A stretch of 64,000 bases of DNA from assembly GCA_937911865.1 (NCBI GenBank), contig CALDSK010000051.1:62001-126000 (forward strand), given 5' to 3'. This stretch comes from an uncultured Synechococcus sp. Its GTDB lineage: Bacteria; Cyanobacteriota; Cyanobacteriia; Phormidesmidales; Phormidesmidaceae. The notes beneath the pieces were generated by a model that was given only the letters and a program-made list of their open reading frames with translations, ran no database searches and had not been told where the DNA came from. Positions within the stretch are counted from its first letter, which is position 1. Every line of letters starts with the position of its first letter. The position numbers and the translations under genes were made by a program. Of this stretch, positions 45,461 to 54,247 are shown piece by piece.

Positions 45461-46999
45461 CTAGATGCCCCTTTCTAAATGCAGGAGAATGCCGCGAGCG
45501 ATCGCGGTTGCCATTCGTTCTCGCCAGGCTGGGTCAGCCAGATTAGGGGCATCTTCCGCGCCTGTTACAAAGCCTGTTTCAATCAAAATAGCTGGCATAG
45601 ACGTCCGGCGAATGACGTAGAACCGAGCACTGCGAACGCGGCGATCGCGCATACCCATTTCACTGAGCACCGTCGCATGAACCGTATTTGCCAGACGCTG
45701 ACCAGCATCAGAAGAGTAAAACGTTTCTAGCCCGTTGACGTCTGGGCGGCTCATGCTAATAGCGTTCGCATGAATACTGACAAAAATAGAAGCATTTGCC
45801 CGTTCCGCAATCTGAACGCGTGGTGCGAGGTCTACCTCCATATCGCGATCACGGGTCATCACTACATTGACGCCCTGTGCTCGCAATATATCGGCTACTT
45901 GAGGGGTGATATCGTTGACAACCTGCTTTTCCTGAAGCCCGTTAATTCCAACTGCCCCCGGATCGCGCCCACCGTGCCCTGGGTCGAGGACAACAGTAAA
46001 GCGCCCATTGGGCAGCGTCGGTAGCTCACTAGAGTCCACCTGCCGGGTCCCTGTAGGGACTCGATCGGCGCTGGCTACGGTTGATGCTGCGCTCGGCGCA
46101 GGCGGTCCGGCATCCGGAACGTCGCTAATAGAGACGTCTTCAGGCAAAATCACAATACCGCTAGGGCTAAATGAGACTTCCCAGTCCGGGCTCTGTTCGC
46201 CAAGCGCCAAAGTAATACGAGCCTGAGCAGGATTGACTGAGGTTTGCTCTACTCTCCAACCATCAATGCTGTAGCGGTTGCTGGGTAGCCGAGCGGTTGT
46301 GAGGCCAAGCGCAATTGCTGTATCTTCCAACTCAATGGAGATAAGGCGCTGGCCATCTTCTTCAGACCGGTCAACCTTAGCTTCTACGGCCTCTCCAGAT
46401 GTCCGGATGAAAAAGCCGTCTGCAGTCGCGGTCACCCCCTGAACTCGGGTGCGTGCCCCTTGCACAGGCCTATTCCTAACCATATTGGTAGAGCCTGCCG
46501 GTACAGCTGTTACTTCTTCGCTTTCTGCGGCGACTGACTCTTCTGCTTCTGGTTCTGCTTCTGCGGGTGCGCTGACGGCGGCTATAGATTCAGACTCAGA
46601 CTGTGAGGCTTCGATGGCCTCTGGCAACTGCACCGTCCACTGTCGTGAGCTTTCGCCGCGGACCTGTACTTGGCTAGGGTCGACGGTGTAGCCGTCGTTG
46701 TATTCCACGACTAGCCGAGTCGTCTCGGCATCGCGCTCGCTGACTCTAATCTCTTTGATGGCGCCGTCTACTGATAAGTTTTCAGATTCAGCCAGGGTGG
46801 TGCCTGGCATATCAATGACTAGCCGTGTGGGGTTGGAAATTAGCTGAGCGGTCGGTTGAATGCTGTCGTCGGTGGTGAATGTGAGCCGATTTTCTTGAGG
46901 ATCAAAGCGCCAGAACTGAAGCCTTGCCGCTTCTACAGGCAGCGCTAATAATATCGCTCCTGCTAAAGAGAGGGCGGGCAGTAGACGATTCAATCTCAC
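45461..46999 (-). CDS. amiC: Periplasmic N-acetylmuramoyl-L-alanine amidase with AMIN domain
   Basis: Zinc amidase that cuts stem peptides from peptidoglycan, needed for cell separation or septal pores in cyanobacteria. From the preferred GTG at 46999 (AGGA 8 nt upstream) the 512-aa protein begins with a signal peptide ending near LPVEA. AMIN domains follow (residues about 24-120 and 180-275), then a Pro/Ala linker and Amidase_3 (about 335-510): FTVVLDPGHGGRDPGAVG, SIFVSIHANAISM and ILIETGFVTG, with the zinc His and Glu residues intact. A TTG seven codons upstream is the alternative start. Confidence 0.93.
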   Translation of the reverse strand: MRLNRLLPALSLAGAILLALPVEAARLQFWRFDPQENRLTFTTDDSIQPTAQLISNPTRLVIDMPGTTLAESENLSVDGAIKEIRVSERDAETTRLVVEYNDGYTVDPSQVQVRGESSRQWTVQLPEAIEASQSESESIAAVSAPAEAEPEAEESVAAESEEVTAVPAGSTNMVRNRPVQGARTRVQGVTATADGFFIRTSGEAVEAKVDRSEEDGQRLISIELEDTAIALGLTTARLPSNRYSIDGWRVEQTSVNPAQARITLALGEQSPDWEVSFSPSGIVILPEDVSISDVPDAGPPAPSAASTVASADRVPTGTRQVDSSELPTLPNGRFTVVLDPGHGGRDPGAVGINGLQEKQVVNDITPQVADILRAQGVNVVMTRDRDMEVDLAPRVQIAERANASIFVSIHANAISMSRPDVNGLETFYSSDAGQRLANTVHATVLSEMGMRDRRVRSARFYVIRRTSMPAILIETGFVTGAEDAPNLADPAWRERMATAIARGILLHLERGI

Positions 47000-47534
47000 A
47001 GGGTGTGTCCTCGGTACCAATTAAAGGTGCTAACGATAGATGCTGATGGTTCCTTCCTTTAAATACTGTGAAGGTTTGTCAGCACTTTGTAAATCTAGAA
47101 ATTGTGATGCGAGCACAAACGTGAGTTCTAACAGATCTTCGAAAGACCTGAGAACACTGAGCCTGAGCTGATCACCTTTGTTCTCTTCTAGAGGGTTCCG
47201 GATACGTGATGCTGCGACAGTCTAAGGAGGCAACTCTTAAGTTCAACTGTCTGGAGCAAACTATTCGAGTCAAACTATCTAGCCTCTGACTATCGCTAAT
47301 GTGCACCTTACAGATCAATCTGTAATTTCTCTGTATTCCGTTTAATAGACTGCCCTGATTTTTACAGGTCGTAACAACTCCCTGTACTTCCTCGGATGAC
47401 GAAGGTATCTGACATGGTTAGCTTTTTGCATCCTACTCTGTAGTTCAACTGGCATGGAGCACAATCCGCGAAGTTGTGTGGAACTTCAAGTTTGTGTAGA
47501 AACCTTGGGGCCTCATTGAACTGTCTTGGCAAAG
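47000..47534. other. amiC-pepP intergenic region
   Basis: About 535 bp upstream of amiC and downstream of pepP (both minus). An interrupted inverted repeat is present at 47041-47084 (TGCTGA...CCTTC/GAAGG...TCAGCA). A loose pair of AACT-containing repeats lies near 47240-47280. No gene or known RNA family is recognised, though the length would allow an sRNA. Confidence 0.35.
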
Positions 47535-48896
47535 CTATACAGCCGCTGTTAATGCCCGATTAGGCAGCTCCTTCGGCACTGCCGCGGTTAAAATCTCGTG
47601 CCCGGTCTCTGTAACTAGCACATCGTCTTCTATCCGGACGCCAATTCCTTTCCATCGATCTTCAATCTGGGGCTGAGGTAGTTTATCGGCCTCTTCACCT
47701 TCTTTGGGTTCCTTTGGTCTTTCTGGCTCGTAGTTCGGTGAGATGTAGATACCGGGTTCTACCGTCACAATATTGCCCGGTACAAATGACTTCCAGGTTT
47801 TGTCGGGATTACGCAAGATGCCGATGTCGTGTACGTCGAGTCCCAGAAAATGACCAGTGCCATGCATGAAGAATGCTTTGTGCTTTTTCGCCTTGATGAG
47901 TTCGTCAACGTCGCCTTCAAGCAGTCCTAGCTCAACTAGGCCTTCTGTGATGACTCTAGTCGCAGCATCGTGAAAGGCGTTAAAGGGCAGGCCGGGCTGA
48001 ACTTTTTCGATGGCGGCCAGCTGCGCTTTGAGAACAAGGTTGTAGATGATTTTTTGTTCTTCTGAGATGCGATCGCCGACTGGAAATGTCCGCGTAATAT
48101 CCGCGTTGTAGTACTCATATGCGCAGCCTGCATCGATCAGTAGCAAATCACCGTCCTTGATAGGCTGATTGTTTTCTACGTAGTGCAAAATGCAGGCATT
48201 TTCTCCACTGGCCACAATCGAAGGATAGGCCGGGCCTAGCGCCCCCTCACGGCGAAATATATTTTCGATTGCCGCCTGAATTTCATACTCATACATGCCG
48301 GGTTTGGCCATGTCGCGAGCAGTATTGTGCGCTTCTACGCTAATGGCGATCGCCTTGCGGATTTGCTCAATTTCATAGGGTGTTTTTACCCGCCGAAACT
48401 TTTCCATGAGTAGCTTTGAGTCTTCAATAGCGACCGGGCCTTTTCCTTTTTTAGTCATCCTGGCCAGCAGATGCTGCCAAAGGCGAATGATTCGCTCGTT
48501 GAAGGCCTTGTTATTGCCGAAATGATAGTAAAGCCGAGGCGCAGCTTGAACGTATTCTGTAATCCTTTTGCCTAGTTCTGAAATTGGGTAGGCCTCATCC
48601 GCGCCGTACTTTGTCTTGGCATCTTCTACGCCAACACGGTAGCCGCTCCAAGTCTCTTTTTCTTTATCCTTTGGCTGTACAAAAAGAACAAATTTATGTT
48701 TTTCGTGAGAGGGCGCGAGTACAGCTACTGCGTTAGGCTCGTTGAACCCAGTGAGGTAGAAAAAATTGCTGTCTTGCCGATACAGATGGTCTACATCATT
48801 GTGCATGACGGCTGTAGGGGCGCTACAAAAAATAGCTGTGCCTTGGCCAATAGCCTCTAGCACAGCTTCTCTCCGCTGGCGATATTCGCTCTGCAT
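47535..48896 (-). CDS. pepP: Xaa-Pro aminopeptidase (aminopeptidase P)
   Basis: Removes N-terminal residues next to proline; cytosolic dimanganese enzyme. The 453-aa protein has an N-terminal AMP_N domain (YRQDSNFFYLTGF) and a pita-bread C-terminal domain with the metal ligands in LLIDAGCAYEYYNADITRTFP, FMHGTGHFLGLDVHDIG (quoted in parts) and IVTVEPGIYISP, then GIGVRIEDDVLVT. Length is normal. The MBL-fold gene lies 31 bp upstream on the same strand. Confidence 0.95.
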   Translation of the reverse strand: MQSEYRQRREAVLEAIGQGTAIFCSAPTAVMHNDVDHLYRQDSNFFYLTGFNEPNAVAVLAPSHEKHKFVLFVQPKDKEKETWSGYRVGVEDAKTKYGADEAYPISELGKRITEYVQAAPRLYYHFGNNKAFNERIIRLWQHLLARMTKKGKGPVAIEDSKLLMEKFRRVKTPYEIEQIRKAIAISVEAHNTARDMAKPGMYEYEIQAAIENIFRREGALGPAYPSIVASGENACILHYVENNQPIKDGDLLLIDAGCAYEYYNADITRTFPVGDRISEEQKIIYNLVLKAQLAAIEKVQPGLPFNAFHDAATRVITEGLVELGLLEGDVDELIKAKKHKAFFMHGTGHFLGLDVHDIGILRNPDKTWKSFVPGNIVTVEPGIYISPNYEPERPKEPKEGEEADKLPQPQIEDRWKGIGVRIEDDVLVTETGHEILTAAVPKELPNRALTAAV

Positions 48897-48927
48897 GGGT
48901 TTCTTTGGATGCTTTTAGAATATTGAT

Positions 48928-49698
48928 TTAAAAAGCATAGCTTAAAACTTCGATACGCATGCCATCACTAGGCAGGCTACTAGCGCTTATGCTGAGCGTG
49001 TTGTCGCCTTGAGTGACAGGGGTTCCAGACATTAGAGCAATGAAGTCATCGACGCCAACAATGTCACAGGTATCCGCATCTGCTGCCTGGGTGCGGTAGT
49101 GGGTTGGAATAACGATTTTTGGGTTGAGCGATCGCACGGCCTCTACGGCTTCCTCGGGGTTATATGCCTTTGGGCCCCCTCCAACTGGCACCAGTAAAAC
49201 ATCTGGGCGACCGAGCAAAATCTTATCTTCAATTGAAATCGGCGCGGCAGCGCCGCCCAAATGTACAACATTGACGCCTGCTTGACTCCATGCCCAGGCG
49301 ACGTTCGTGCCAAACCTACGACCGTTAAGTCGATCGTGCGGCATACTGATGCCCTGAATGGCAACACCATTGACTGTATAGTCGCCGGGCTCATCAATCA
49401 CCTGGCTGCCAGTGTAGCGATCGCCCGTAAACCCTTCATCAAACAAGCGACTGCTGAGCAGCACTAAATCTGCACCGACGGTAGGCTCTGCATATCCTGC
49501 TGTACAGCCAATCGCCTTGAACGGATTAACCAATACGCGCGGGCCACTGCCTGTGAATAAAAATGCTGTATGCCCTAACGCTGTAATCGTCAGCGGTCCG
49601 CTTTGCGCATAAGAAGCCTGGTACTTTGCCGCTATTCCTAAGCCCAGCGTGCTAGCAAACGTTGCGCCCGCATATTTCAGGAGGTTTCGCCGATTCAT
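48928..49698 (-). CDS. Tat-exported MBL-fold protein lacking the HxHxDH metal motif
   Basis: A 256-aa protein. The N-terminus MNRRNLLKYAGATFASTLGL is a Tat-type signal. The rest aligns to the UPF0173/MBL-fold group: LGHTAFLFTG, DVLLVPVGGGP, IVIPTHYRT. The first metal motif, expected after ADLVL as H-x-H-x-D-H, is replaced by SSRLFDEG (residues 82-89), and the Asp of HAGDT is lost (HLGGA). His43, the PHD and the THY histidines remain. The domain is intact in length, so it may be a non-enzymatic or redesigned periplasmic protein. Confidence 0.8.
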   Translation of the reverse strand: MNRRNLLKYAGATFASTLGLGIAAKYQASYAQSGPLTITALGHTAFLFTGSGPRVLVNPFKAIGCTAGYAEPTVGADLVLLSSRLFDEGFTGDRYTGSQVIDEPGDYTVNGVAIQGISMPHDRLNGRRFGTNVAWAWSQAGVNVVHLGGAAAPISIEDKILLGRPDVLLVPVGGGPKAYNPEEAVEAVRSLNPKIVIPTHYRTQAADADTCDIVGVDDFIALMSGTPVTQGDNTLSISASSLPSDGMRIEVLSYAF

Positions 49699-49795
49699 AA
49701 TGTCCTTAGTTTGTCCGGAGAGGTACTCCTTATCGTCTCCTATGGCGTGACATTCAGCACAACATAATTAGGACAGTTTGTCCGGGTGGCGTACG

Positions 49796-50383
49796 CTACA
49801 GTCCAAGCAAAAAATTCTTCAATAATGCTTTCCCCGATTCTGTCAATACACTTTCAGGATGAAACTGTACGCCCTGAATGTGAGGGTAGTCTCGATGACG
49901 TACACCCATAATGGTGCCATCTTCTACCCAGGCTGTGACTTCTAAAACGTCTGGACAAGTTGCCGGGTCAATGACTAGGCTGTGGTATCTCGTTGCAGTG
50001 AGTGGGTCAGAAAGGCCTGAAAAAACACCTGTATTATTATGTTTGACGGGTGAGGTTTTTCCATGCATCAGCTCACTTGCACCCACGACCTTTCCGCCAT
50101 AGACCTGGCCGATGCTTTGGTGGCCTAGGCAAACGCCCAAAATAGGTAGCCTAGGACCCAGCTCTTCAATGACTTTAAGTGAAATGCCTGCGTCGTCAGG
50201 GGTTCCCGGTCCGGGTGAAATCACAATGCCGTCTGGCTTCTTATCAGCAATTTCTTCTAACGTGATTTGGTCGTTGCGATAAACTTCAATCTCACTGGCG
50301 GTTTCTATGGTGCTGCCTAGCTCACCTAGGTACTGCACCAGGTTATAGGTGAAGCTGTCGTAGTTATCTATCACTATAATCAT
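49796..50383 (-). CDS. trpG: Anthranilate synthase component II / glutamine amidotransferase
   Basis: A 195-aa class I glutamine amidotransferase delivering ammonia to TrpE (and perhaps PabB). It has [31 protein letters not shown], the nucleophile [11 protein letters not shown], and the His/Glu pair in [10 protein letters not shown]. Cyanobacteria often use one such subunit for both tryptophan and folate synthesis, so pabA is an equal name. It lies downstream of dgkA. Confidence 0.94.
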   Translation of the reverse strand: MIIVIDNYDSFTYNLVQYLGELGSTIETASEIEVYRNDQITLEEIADKKPDGIVISPGPGTPDDAGISLKVIEELGPRLPILGVCLGHQSIGQVYGGKVVGASELMHGKTSPVKHNNTGVFSGLSDPLTATRYHSLVIDPATCPDVLEVTAWVEDGTIMGVRHRDYPHIQGVQFHPESVLTESGKALLKNFLLGL

Positions 50384-50498
50384 GGGCCTAGCCGAACTCT
50401 ATCTCTAGCAGGTATTGTTTAGCCCATATTGTAAGCCGCTCTGGAGCGCTATCGTGACAGGCTCAGCGCAATCGCTTTGAAGGACAATCAGCGCATGA

Positions 50499-51038
50499 TT
50501 ATGCTGTGATCGCGCGCATCGAAAAAAGCATCCAAAGCGGTTTTGCAAAGATCAAAACAGCAATCAGTAACGCCACAATAGCCGCCATAAGCACTGCGCC
50601 TGCCGCACAGTCCTTCGCGATTTTTGCTAGCTCGTGATAGGTCTGACCTACCGTCAGATCAACCAGCGACTCTAGCGCGGTATTGAGAATTTCCATAACA
50701 AGCACCGCGCCAATTGTCAGGCAAATAATGGCTACCTCAGCTCTAGGAATATGTAGCATCCAGCACAGTAGGATTGCTAGCGTGCCCACGCCGGTATGGA
50801 CTCTGAAATTGCGCTGGGTTTTAAAGGCGTAGCTGATGCCTGCCCAGGCGTACTTAAAGCTGGTAAAGAGATTGGGTGCTATTTGCCAAGACTGGGTACG
50901 GTCTTTGGTAAGTGCCGAGAGATCAGAAGTCGGTGAGTTTGAGGACGCATGACCATTTTGTATCAGCGGCTTCGCGGGAAGCGCGTTGTTCCGAGAGAGT
51001 TTGCTGTCGTTGGAGAACTGACTGTCGCGCTGGAACAT
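50499..51038 (-). CDS. dgkA: Diacylglycerol/undecaprenol kinase family
   Basis: A small membrane kinase. From the ATG at 51038 the product is 179 aa; a TTG at 51089 would give 196. The N-terminal 55 residues are a non-conserved Ser/Asn-rich leader. Then SFKYAWAGISYAFKTQRNFRVH, three hydrophobic helices, and the catalytic MEILNTALESLVDLTVG (Glu/Asn pair). Family members phosphorylate diacylglycerol or undecaprenol. The pairing ybeY-dgkA-trpG is conserved in several cyanobacteria. Confidence 0.9.
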   Translation of the reverse strand: MFQRDSQFSNDSKLSRNNALPAKPLIQNGHASSNSPTSDLSALTKDRTQSWQIAPNLFTSFKYAWAGISYAFKTQRNFRVHTGVGTLAILLCWMLHIPRAEVAIICLTIGAVLVMEILNTALESLVDLTVGQTYHELAKIAKDCAAGAVLMAAIVALLIAVLIFAKPLWMLFSMRAITA

Positions 51039-51241
51039 ATGTATGGTGGGGCCGAGTGACGTCTGTGAAGAGCTACTTTTACAAGTCAACCTTGCCCAAT
51101 TTACATGCCAACATAACTTGATGGCTGTATAGATTAGACCAGTTTGCCGAAATTAAGTTCAAGAAACGAGGAAAAAGCTGATTTAGGGTGCTGCGCAAGA
51201 CAGCTCTTTAATGTTTAGCTCCCTAATATTCAGAATCTCTC

Positions 51242-51370
51242 GTCAGAATCTCTGAGGTTCAGATTGCGGAGATTTAGACCGGCAGGACTTAGATCTCCAA
51301 GTTTCAGATCGGCAAGTTTCAGATCTTCAAGCTTCAGATCTTCAAGCTTCAGATCTCCAAGTTTCAGATC
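51242..51370. repeat. 15-bp tandem repeat array at the ybeY stop
   Basis: At least eight consecutive 15-bp units, best preserved nearest ybeY: TTTCAGATCGGCAAG (51302-51316), TTTCAGATCTTCAAG (51317-51331), CTTCAGATCTTCAAG (51332-51346), CTTCAGATCTCCAAG (51347-51361), and a partial one at 51362-51370 that contains the ybeY stop (51364-51366). Older units decay to 51242 and possibly 51212. On the minus strand one frame reads DLKLG/DLKLE/DLKLE/DLKLA, a pentapeptide-repeat-like pattern, but it is closed by TAA before the array and has no start. Confidence 0.92.
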
Positions 51371-51870
51371 TTAATGACAGAAAGTAGCTCAGTTTGCTTA
51401 TTCAACATGGTTTTTAAGCTGTCATCGTCTGGATGGTCCCAGCCTAGGAGATGCAATAAGCCGTGGGCGGCCAACCATGCCAATTCTGTTTCTAGGGAAT
51501 GCTGTGCGCTAGCAGCCTGACGAGCAGCGGTTTCCACTGAAATAATAATATCACCCAAATATAGTGGCTGCTTTTGGTGCAGTGCTTCTGCGCCAGGAAG
51601 TGCTGTTTCTAGCGCGGCAAAAGAGAGTACGTCAGTCGGCTTATTTTGCTGTCGGTAGTCTGTGTTGAGCTGTTGAATCTCACTGTCGTCGGTAAGCCGT
51701 AGCCCAACTTCATAGGCGTTGATGGGTGACAGCTCAGGGTTTAGTGCGCATAGCCAGGCGTATAGCCAAGTTTGGTACTTTTGAGTGTCATTCTTGGCAG
51801 TGGTTGACTCAGGGCTTTGTTCCAGTGCGCAGCCATCGACAAAAGCTTCTACCTGAATCGGTATCGTCAT
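51364..51870 (-). CDS. ybeY: Endoribonuclease YbeY, rRNA maturation factor
   Basis: A 168-aa single-domain zinc protein needed for 16S rRNA 3' maturation and ribosome quality control. The HGLLHLLGWDH motif (three zinc His) is at about residues 135-145; TDVLSFAA precedes it. Length is usual. It starts 8 bp after DUF3285 and is followed by a 15-bp repeat array that begins inside its stop codon. Confidence 0.95.
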   Translation of the reverse strand: MTIPIQVEAFVDGCALEQSPESTTAKNDTQKYQTWLYAWLCALNPELSPINAYEVGLRLTDDSEIQQLNTDYRQQNKPTDVLSFAALETALPGAEALHQKQPLYLGDIIISVETAARQAASAQHSLETELAWLAAHGLLHLLGWDHPDDDSLKTMLNKQTELLSVIKI

Positions 51871-51878
51871 AGCTAAGC

Positions 51879-52082
51879 CTAGCGAGTAAGATACGCCAGA
51901 CCAATGAACAGGCCTAGCAATCCAACGAAGGAAAGAAAAAAGTGATACAGGGATTTTCCACCTTTTTTCACCATGTTACGCATAGCAAGCTTGATAAAGC
52001 TAGGGGTTGGCTCATTGAGGGTGGATGGTTTTGTCGAGGCGCTGGCTGGCTCTGCAACAGCGGCTGATTTTTCAGTACTCAT
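51879..52082 (-). CDS. DUF3285 small membrane protein
   Basis: A 67-aa protein: a low-complexity Ala/Ser/Pro N-terminus, then FIKLAMRNMVKKGGKSLYHF, and one C-terminal transmembrane helix ending YLTR. This matches the cyanobacterial DUF3285 family, commonly next to ybeY. Function unknown. 8 bp upstream of ybeY, same strand, probably the same transcript. Confidence 0.85.
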   Translation of the reverse strand: MSTEKSAAVAEPASASTKPSTLNEPTPSFIKLAMRNMVKKGGKSLYHFFLSFVGLLGLFIGLAYLTR

Positions 52083-52220
52083 CGGTTTTAGTAACTCCTG
52101 TTGTTTGACTGACTTCTAGGTGACTGCTTTTCTATACTTACATGTCATCTACAGGACATGGTTATTCACAGGACACAAGACTGATACAGCATTCCTATGC
52201 GCGATGTATCAGCATATGGG

Positions 52221-52254
52221 ATTCTTCCGTACAGTCTATTCTTCCGTACAGTCT
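52221..52254. repeat. 17-bp perfect tandem duplication abutting the prfB stop
   Basis: ATTCTTCCGTACAGTCT occurs at 52221-52237 and again at 52238-52254. The prfB stop codon starts at the next base (52255, minus strand), so the array begins exactly where coding ends. The two copies are identical. Confidence 0.93.
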
Positions 52255-53380
52255 CTAGACTGTGCTTTCTTGCACGAGCTGATTTTCTTGGCGTAGGTAT
52301 GCTTGAATGAACTCCTCTAGTTCGCCGTTCATCACATCAGTAACAGCGGTAGTTTCTACGTTGGTTCTCAGATCTTTGACCATTTGGTAAGGGTGAAAGA
52401 CGTAATTACGGATTTGGTTGCCCCAGGCGGCTTCTACCATGTCTCCACGGATATCGGCGATGGCTTGGGTGCGTTGTTCTTGAGCGATGATGAGCAGCTT
52501 AGAGGTAAGCAGCGCCATCGCTTTTTCTTTGTTTTGTAGCTGCGATCGCTCTTGAGTACACCGCACCGAAATGCCAGTCGGTAGATGCGTAATTCGCACC
52601 GCCGTTTCTACCTTGTTCACGTTCTGACCACCTGCCCCACCAGAGCGCGAAGTCTTGATCTCTAAATCCTTATCTGGAATATCCAGTTTCACCTCTTCGT
52701 TCAAAATCGGCATGACCTCTACGCCTGCAAAGCTTGTCTGCCGCTTGCCGTTGGCATTGAACGGTGAAATTCTAACTAAGCGATGGGTTCCTTTCTCTCC
52801 TTTAAGATAGCCATAGGCATAGCGACCATCAATCTCCACGGTCGCCGACTTTAGGCCTGCTTCATTGCCATCGGACTTTTCGACCAGGGTAAATTTGTAT
52901 CCGTTTTGCTCACTCCATCGGGTGTACATACGCAGCAGCATTTCGGCCCAGTCTTGAGCATCAGTGCCGCCTGCACCTGCATCAATGGAGAGCACCGCGC
53001 CTTTTTTGTCATAGGGCCCAGAAAGCAGCAGCTGTAGCTCCCACTGATCGAGCTCTTTGTGCAACTTGCTAACCGTATTTTCAGCTTCGTTGAGCAGCGA
53101 CTCGTCTTCTTCTAGCTCTAATAGCTCTAGAATTGCGCCAGAGTCTTCTAGGCCAGTTTTCCAACCCTGCACCTGAGAGAGATTGGACTTGTAGTCGTTG
53201 AGTTCCTGTAGCTGCTTTTGGGCGTTCTCCTGATCGTTCCAAAAGTCTGGCTGTGCCGATAGCTGTTCTAAGTCTTGAATTTTGGCATTGAGTGCAGGAA
53301 CGTCAAAGATACTCCTGAGCTTTGCCCAGGCGCTCTGAGAGCAGTTCTAGCTCTCGTTTGAGAGTAACAGTGTCAAACAT
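52255..53380 (-). CDS. prfB: Peptide chain release factor 2, programmed +1 frameshift
   Basis: RF2 recognises UAA and UGA and triggers peptide release. Translation starts at ATG 53380 and runs 25 codons ([25 protein letters not shown]) to an in-frame TGA at 53305-53303. The site reads AGGAG-TAT-CTT-TGA-C, the classic prfB autoregulatory element: an internal Shine-Dalgarno 3 nt before CTT TGA. A +1 shift onto GAC continues as [15 protein letters not shown] to 52255, giving 374 aa. The GGQ motif sits in [14 protein letters not shown] and the peptide anticodon-region SPF in [10 protein letters not shown]. Low RF2 stalls at TGA and promotes the shift. Confidence 0.95.
53303..53315 (-). promoter_or_regulatory. 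prfB frameshift signal
   Basis: On the minus strand AGGAG, TAT, CTT, TGA read in this order, with the stop at 53305-53303. The stop followed by C is the weak TGAC context used in the family. Confidence 0.93.
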
Positions 53381-53410
53381 AGATAACGTGAAAAGCTTTG
53401 TTTGTATAGA

Positions 53411-53452
53411 AGCACCCTTCTACTGAATGCAAGATGCAAGTAGAAGGGTGCT
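53411..53452 (-). terminator. Inverted repeat downstream of the Bax-inhibitor gene
   Basis: Perfect 14-bp arms (53411-53424 with 53439-53452) and a 14-nt loop, 65-105 bp past the stop of the Bax-inhibitor-1 family gene (minus) and about 30 bp upstream of the prfB start. The T-tract is weak. It likely separates the two units. Confidence 0.7.
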
Positions 53453-53518
53453 TACTTGAGGCTGTAGCAGTTTAGTCTGCTAGAAGTGTAATCTTCTAAA
53501 GGCTAATCTTTTCAGAGC

Positions 53519-54247
53519 CTAATCCCTACCATTAATCGCAATCAACAGTCTGAGGATAAACACAAACAGGTTGATGTAAGTCAGGTACATCGATAGGGCT
53601 GCTGGGAGCGCCTGATCGTCTGTGTAGGTGCGGGGTAGTACAAAGAAATCAACTACGGCTGCGCCTACGAAGAGCAAAACGCCAATCGCGGAGATTGCAA
53701 TCTCTAGGAAGTTGGGGGCATATACACCAAAGAAGCTAAGGACAAACTGGCCAACAATGACGACCACGAGAGCCATGATGCCAAGCTGCACTGTCTTAGA
53801 AAGCGCCATGCCATCCTCTTCAGACAGATTGGAGCCGATGGGCCGAGCGGCGATAAATGTGAGTCCACAGGCTAGAGCGGCAAAGCCCACTCCCTGGATG
53901 CCAACGCCACTACTTTGCAAGGCAACGGATACTAGCCCGCTAAGCGTGTAGCCAGAGAGCAGGCCGTAGGTAGCAAGCAAAGGTAGGGCCACCGCGTTGT
54001 TGCCCTTGGTGGCTACGATCTGTGCAAAGAAGAAGAGTGCAATCTGAGCCACCATCGCAACCAAGAACGTAGGCATAAAGATGCCAGGGTGTGTTCTCAG
54101 TACGGTGAGTCCGCCGAAGGTGCCAACCGCGGTGAGAATAAGGCCGCCGCCCACGAAGGGAAGGGCGTTGGCAATTACGTTAGGGCCAACTAGAGACTGG
54201 CTCTGAGCGTCTTTGATGGCTTGCCTGAAATTACTGGTGCTGCTCAT
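53519..54247 (-). CDS. Bax inhibitor-1/YccA-family membrane protein
   Basis: A 242-aa protein with seven hydrophobic helices and the family's N-terminal FRQAIKDAQ and FFVLPRTY... acidic/aromatic C-terminal pattern ending LLIAINGRD. Bacterial homologues (YccA, YetJ) are pH-gated Ca2+ leak channels or FtsH modulators. Role in cyanobacteria unknown. ATG start. Divergent from the sigF-type gene. Confidence 0.88.
   Translation of the reverse strand: MSSTSNFRQAIKDAQSQSLVGPNVIANALPFVGGGLILTAVGTFGGLTVLRTHPGIFMPTFLVAMVAQIALFFFAQIVATKGNNAVALPLLATYGLLSGYTLSGLVSVALQSSGVGIQGVGFAALACGLTFIAARPIGSNLSEEDGMALSKTVQLGIMALVVVIVGQFVLSFFGVYAPNFLEIAISAIGVLLFVGAAVVDFFVLPRTYTDDQALPAALSMYLTYINLFVFILRLLIAINGRD

Noticed and set aside
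47000..47534. 6S RNA or SRP RNA in the amiC-pepP gap
   Set aside because: Neither the SRP GGAAG/tetraloop helix nor a 6S-like long rod could be recognised by eye; left as unassigned intergenic DNA.
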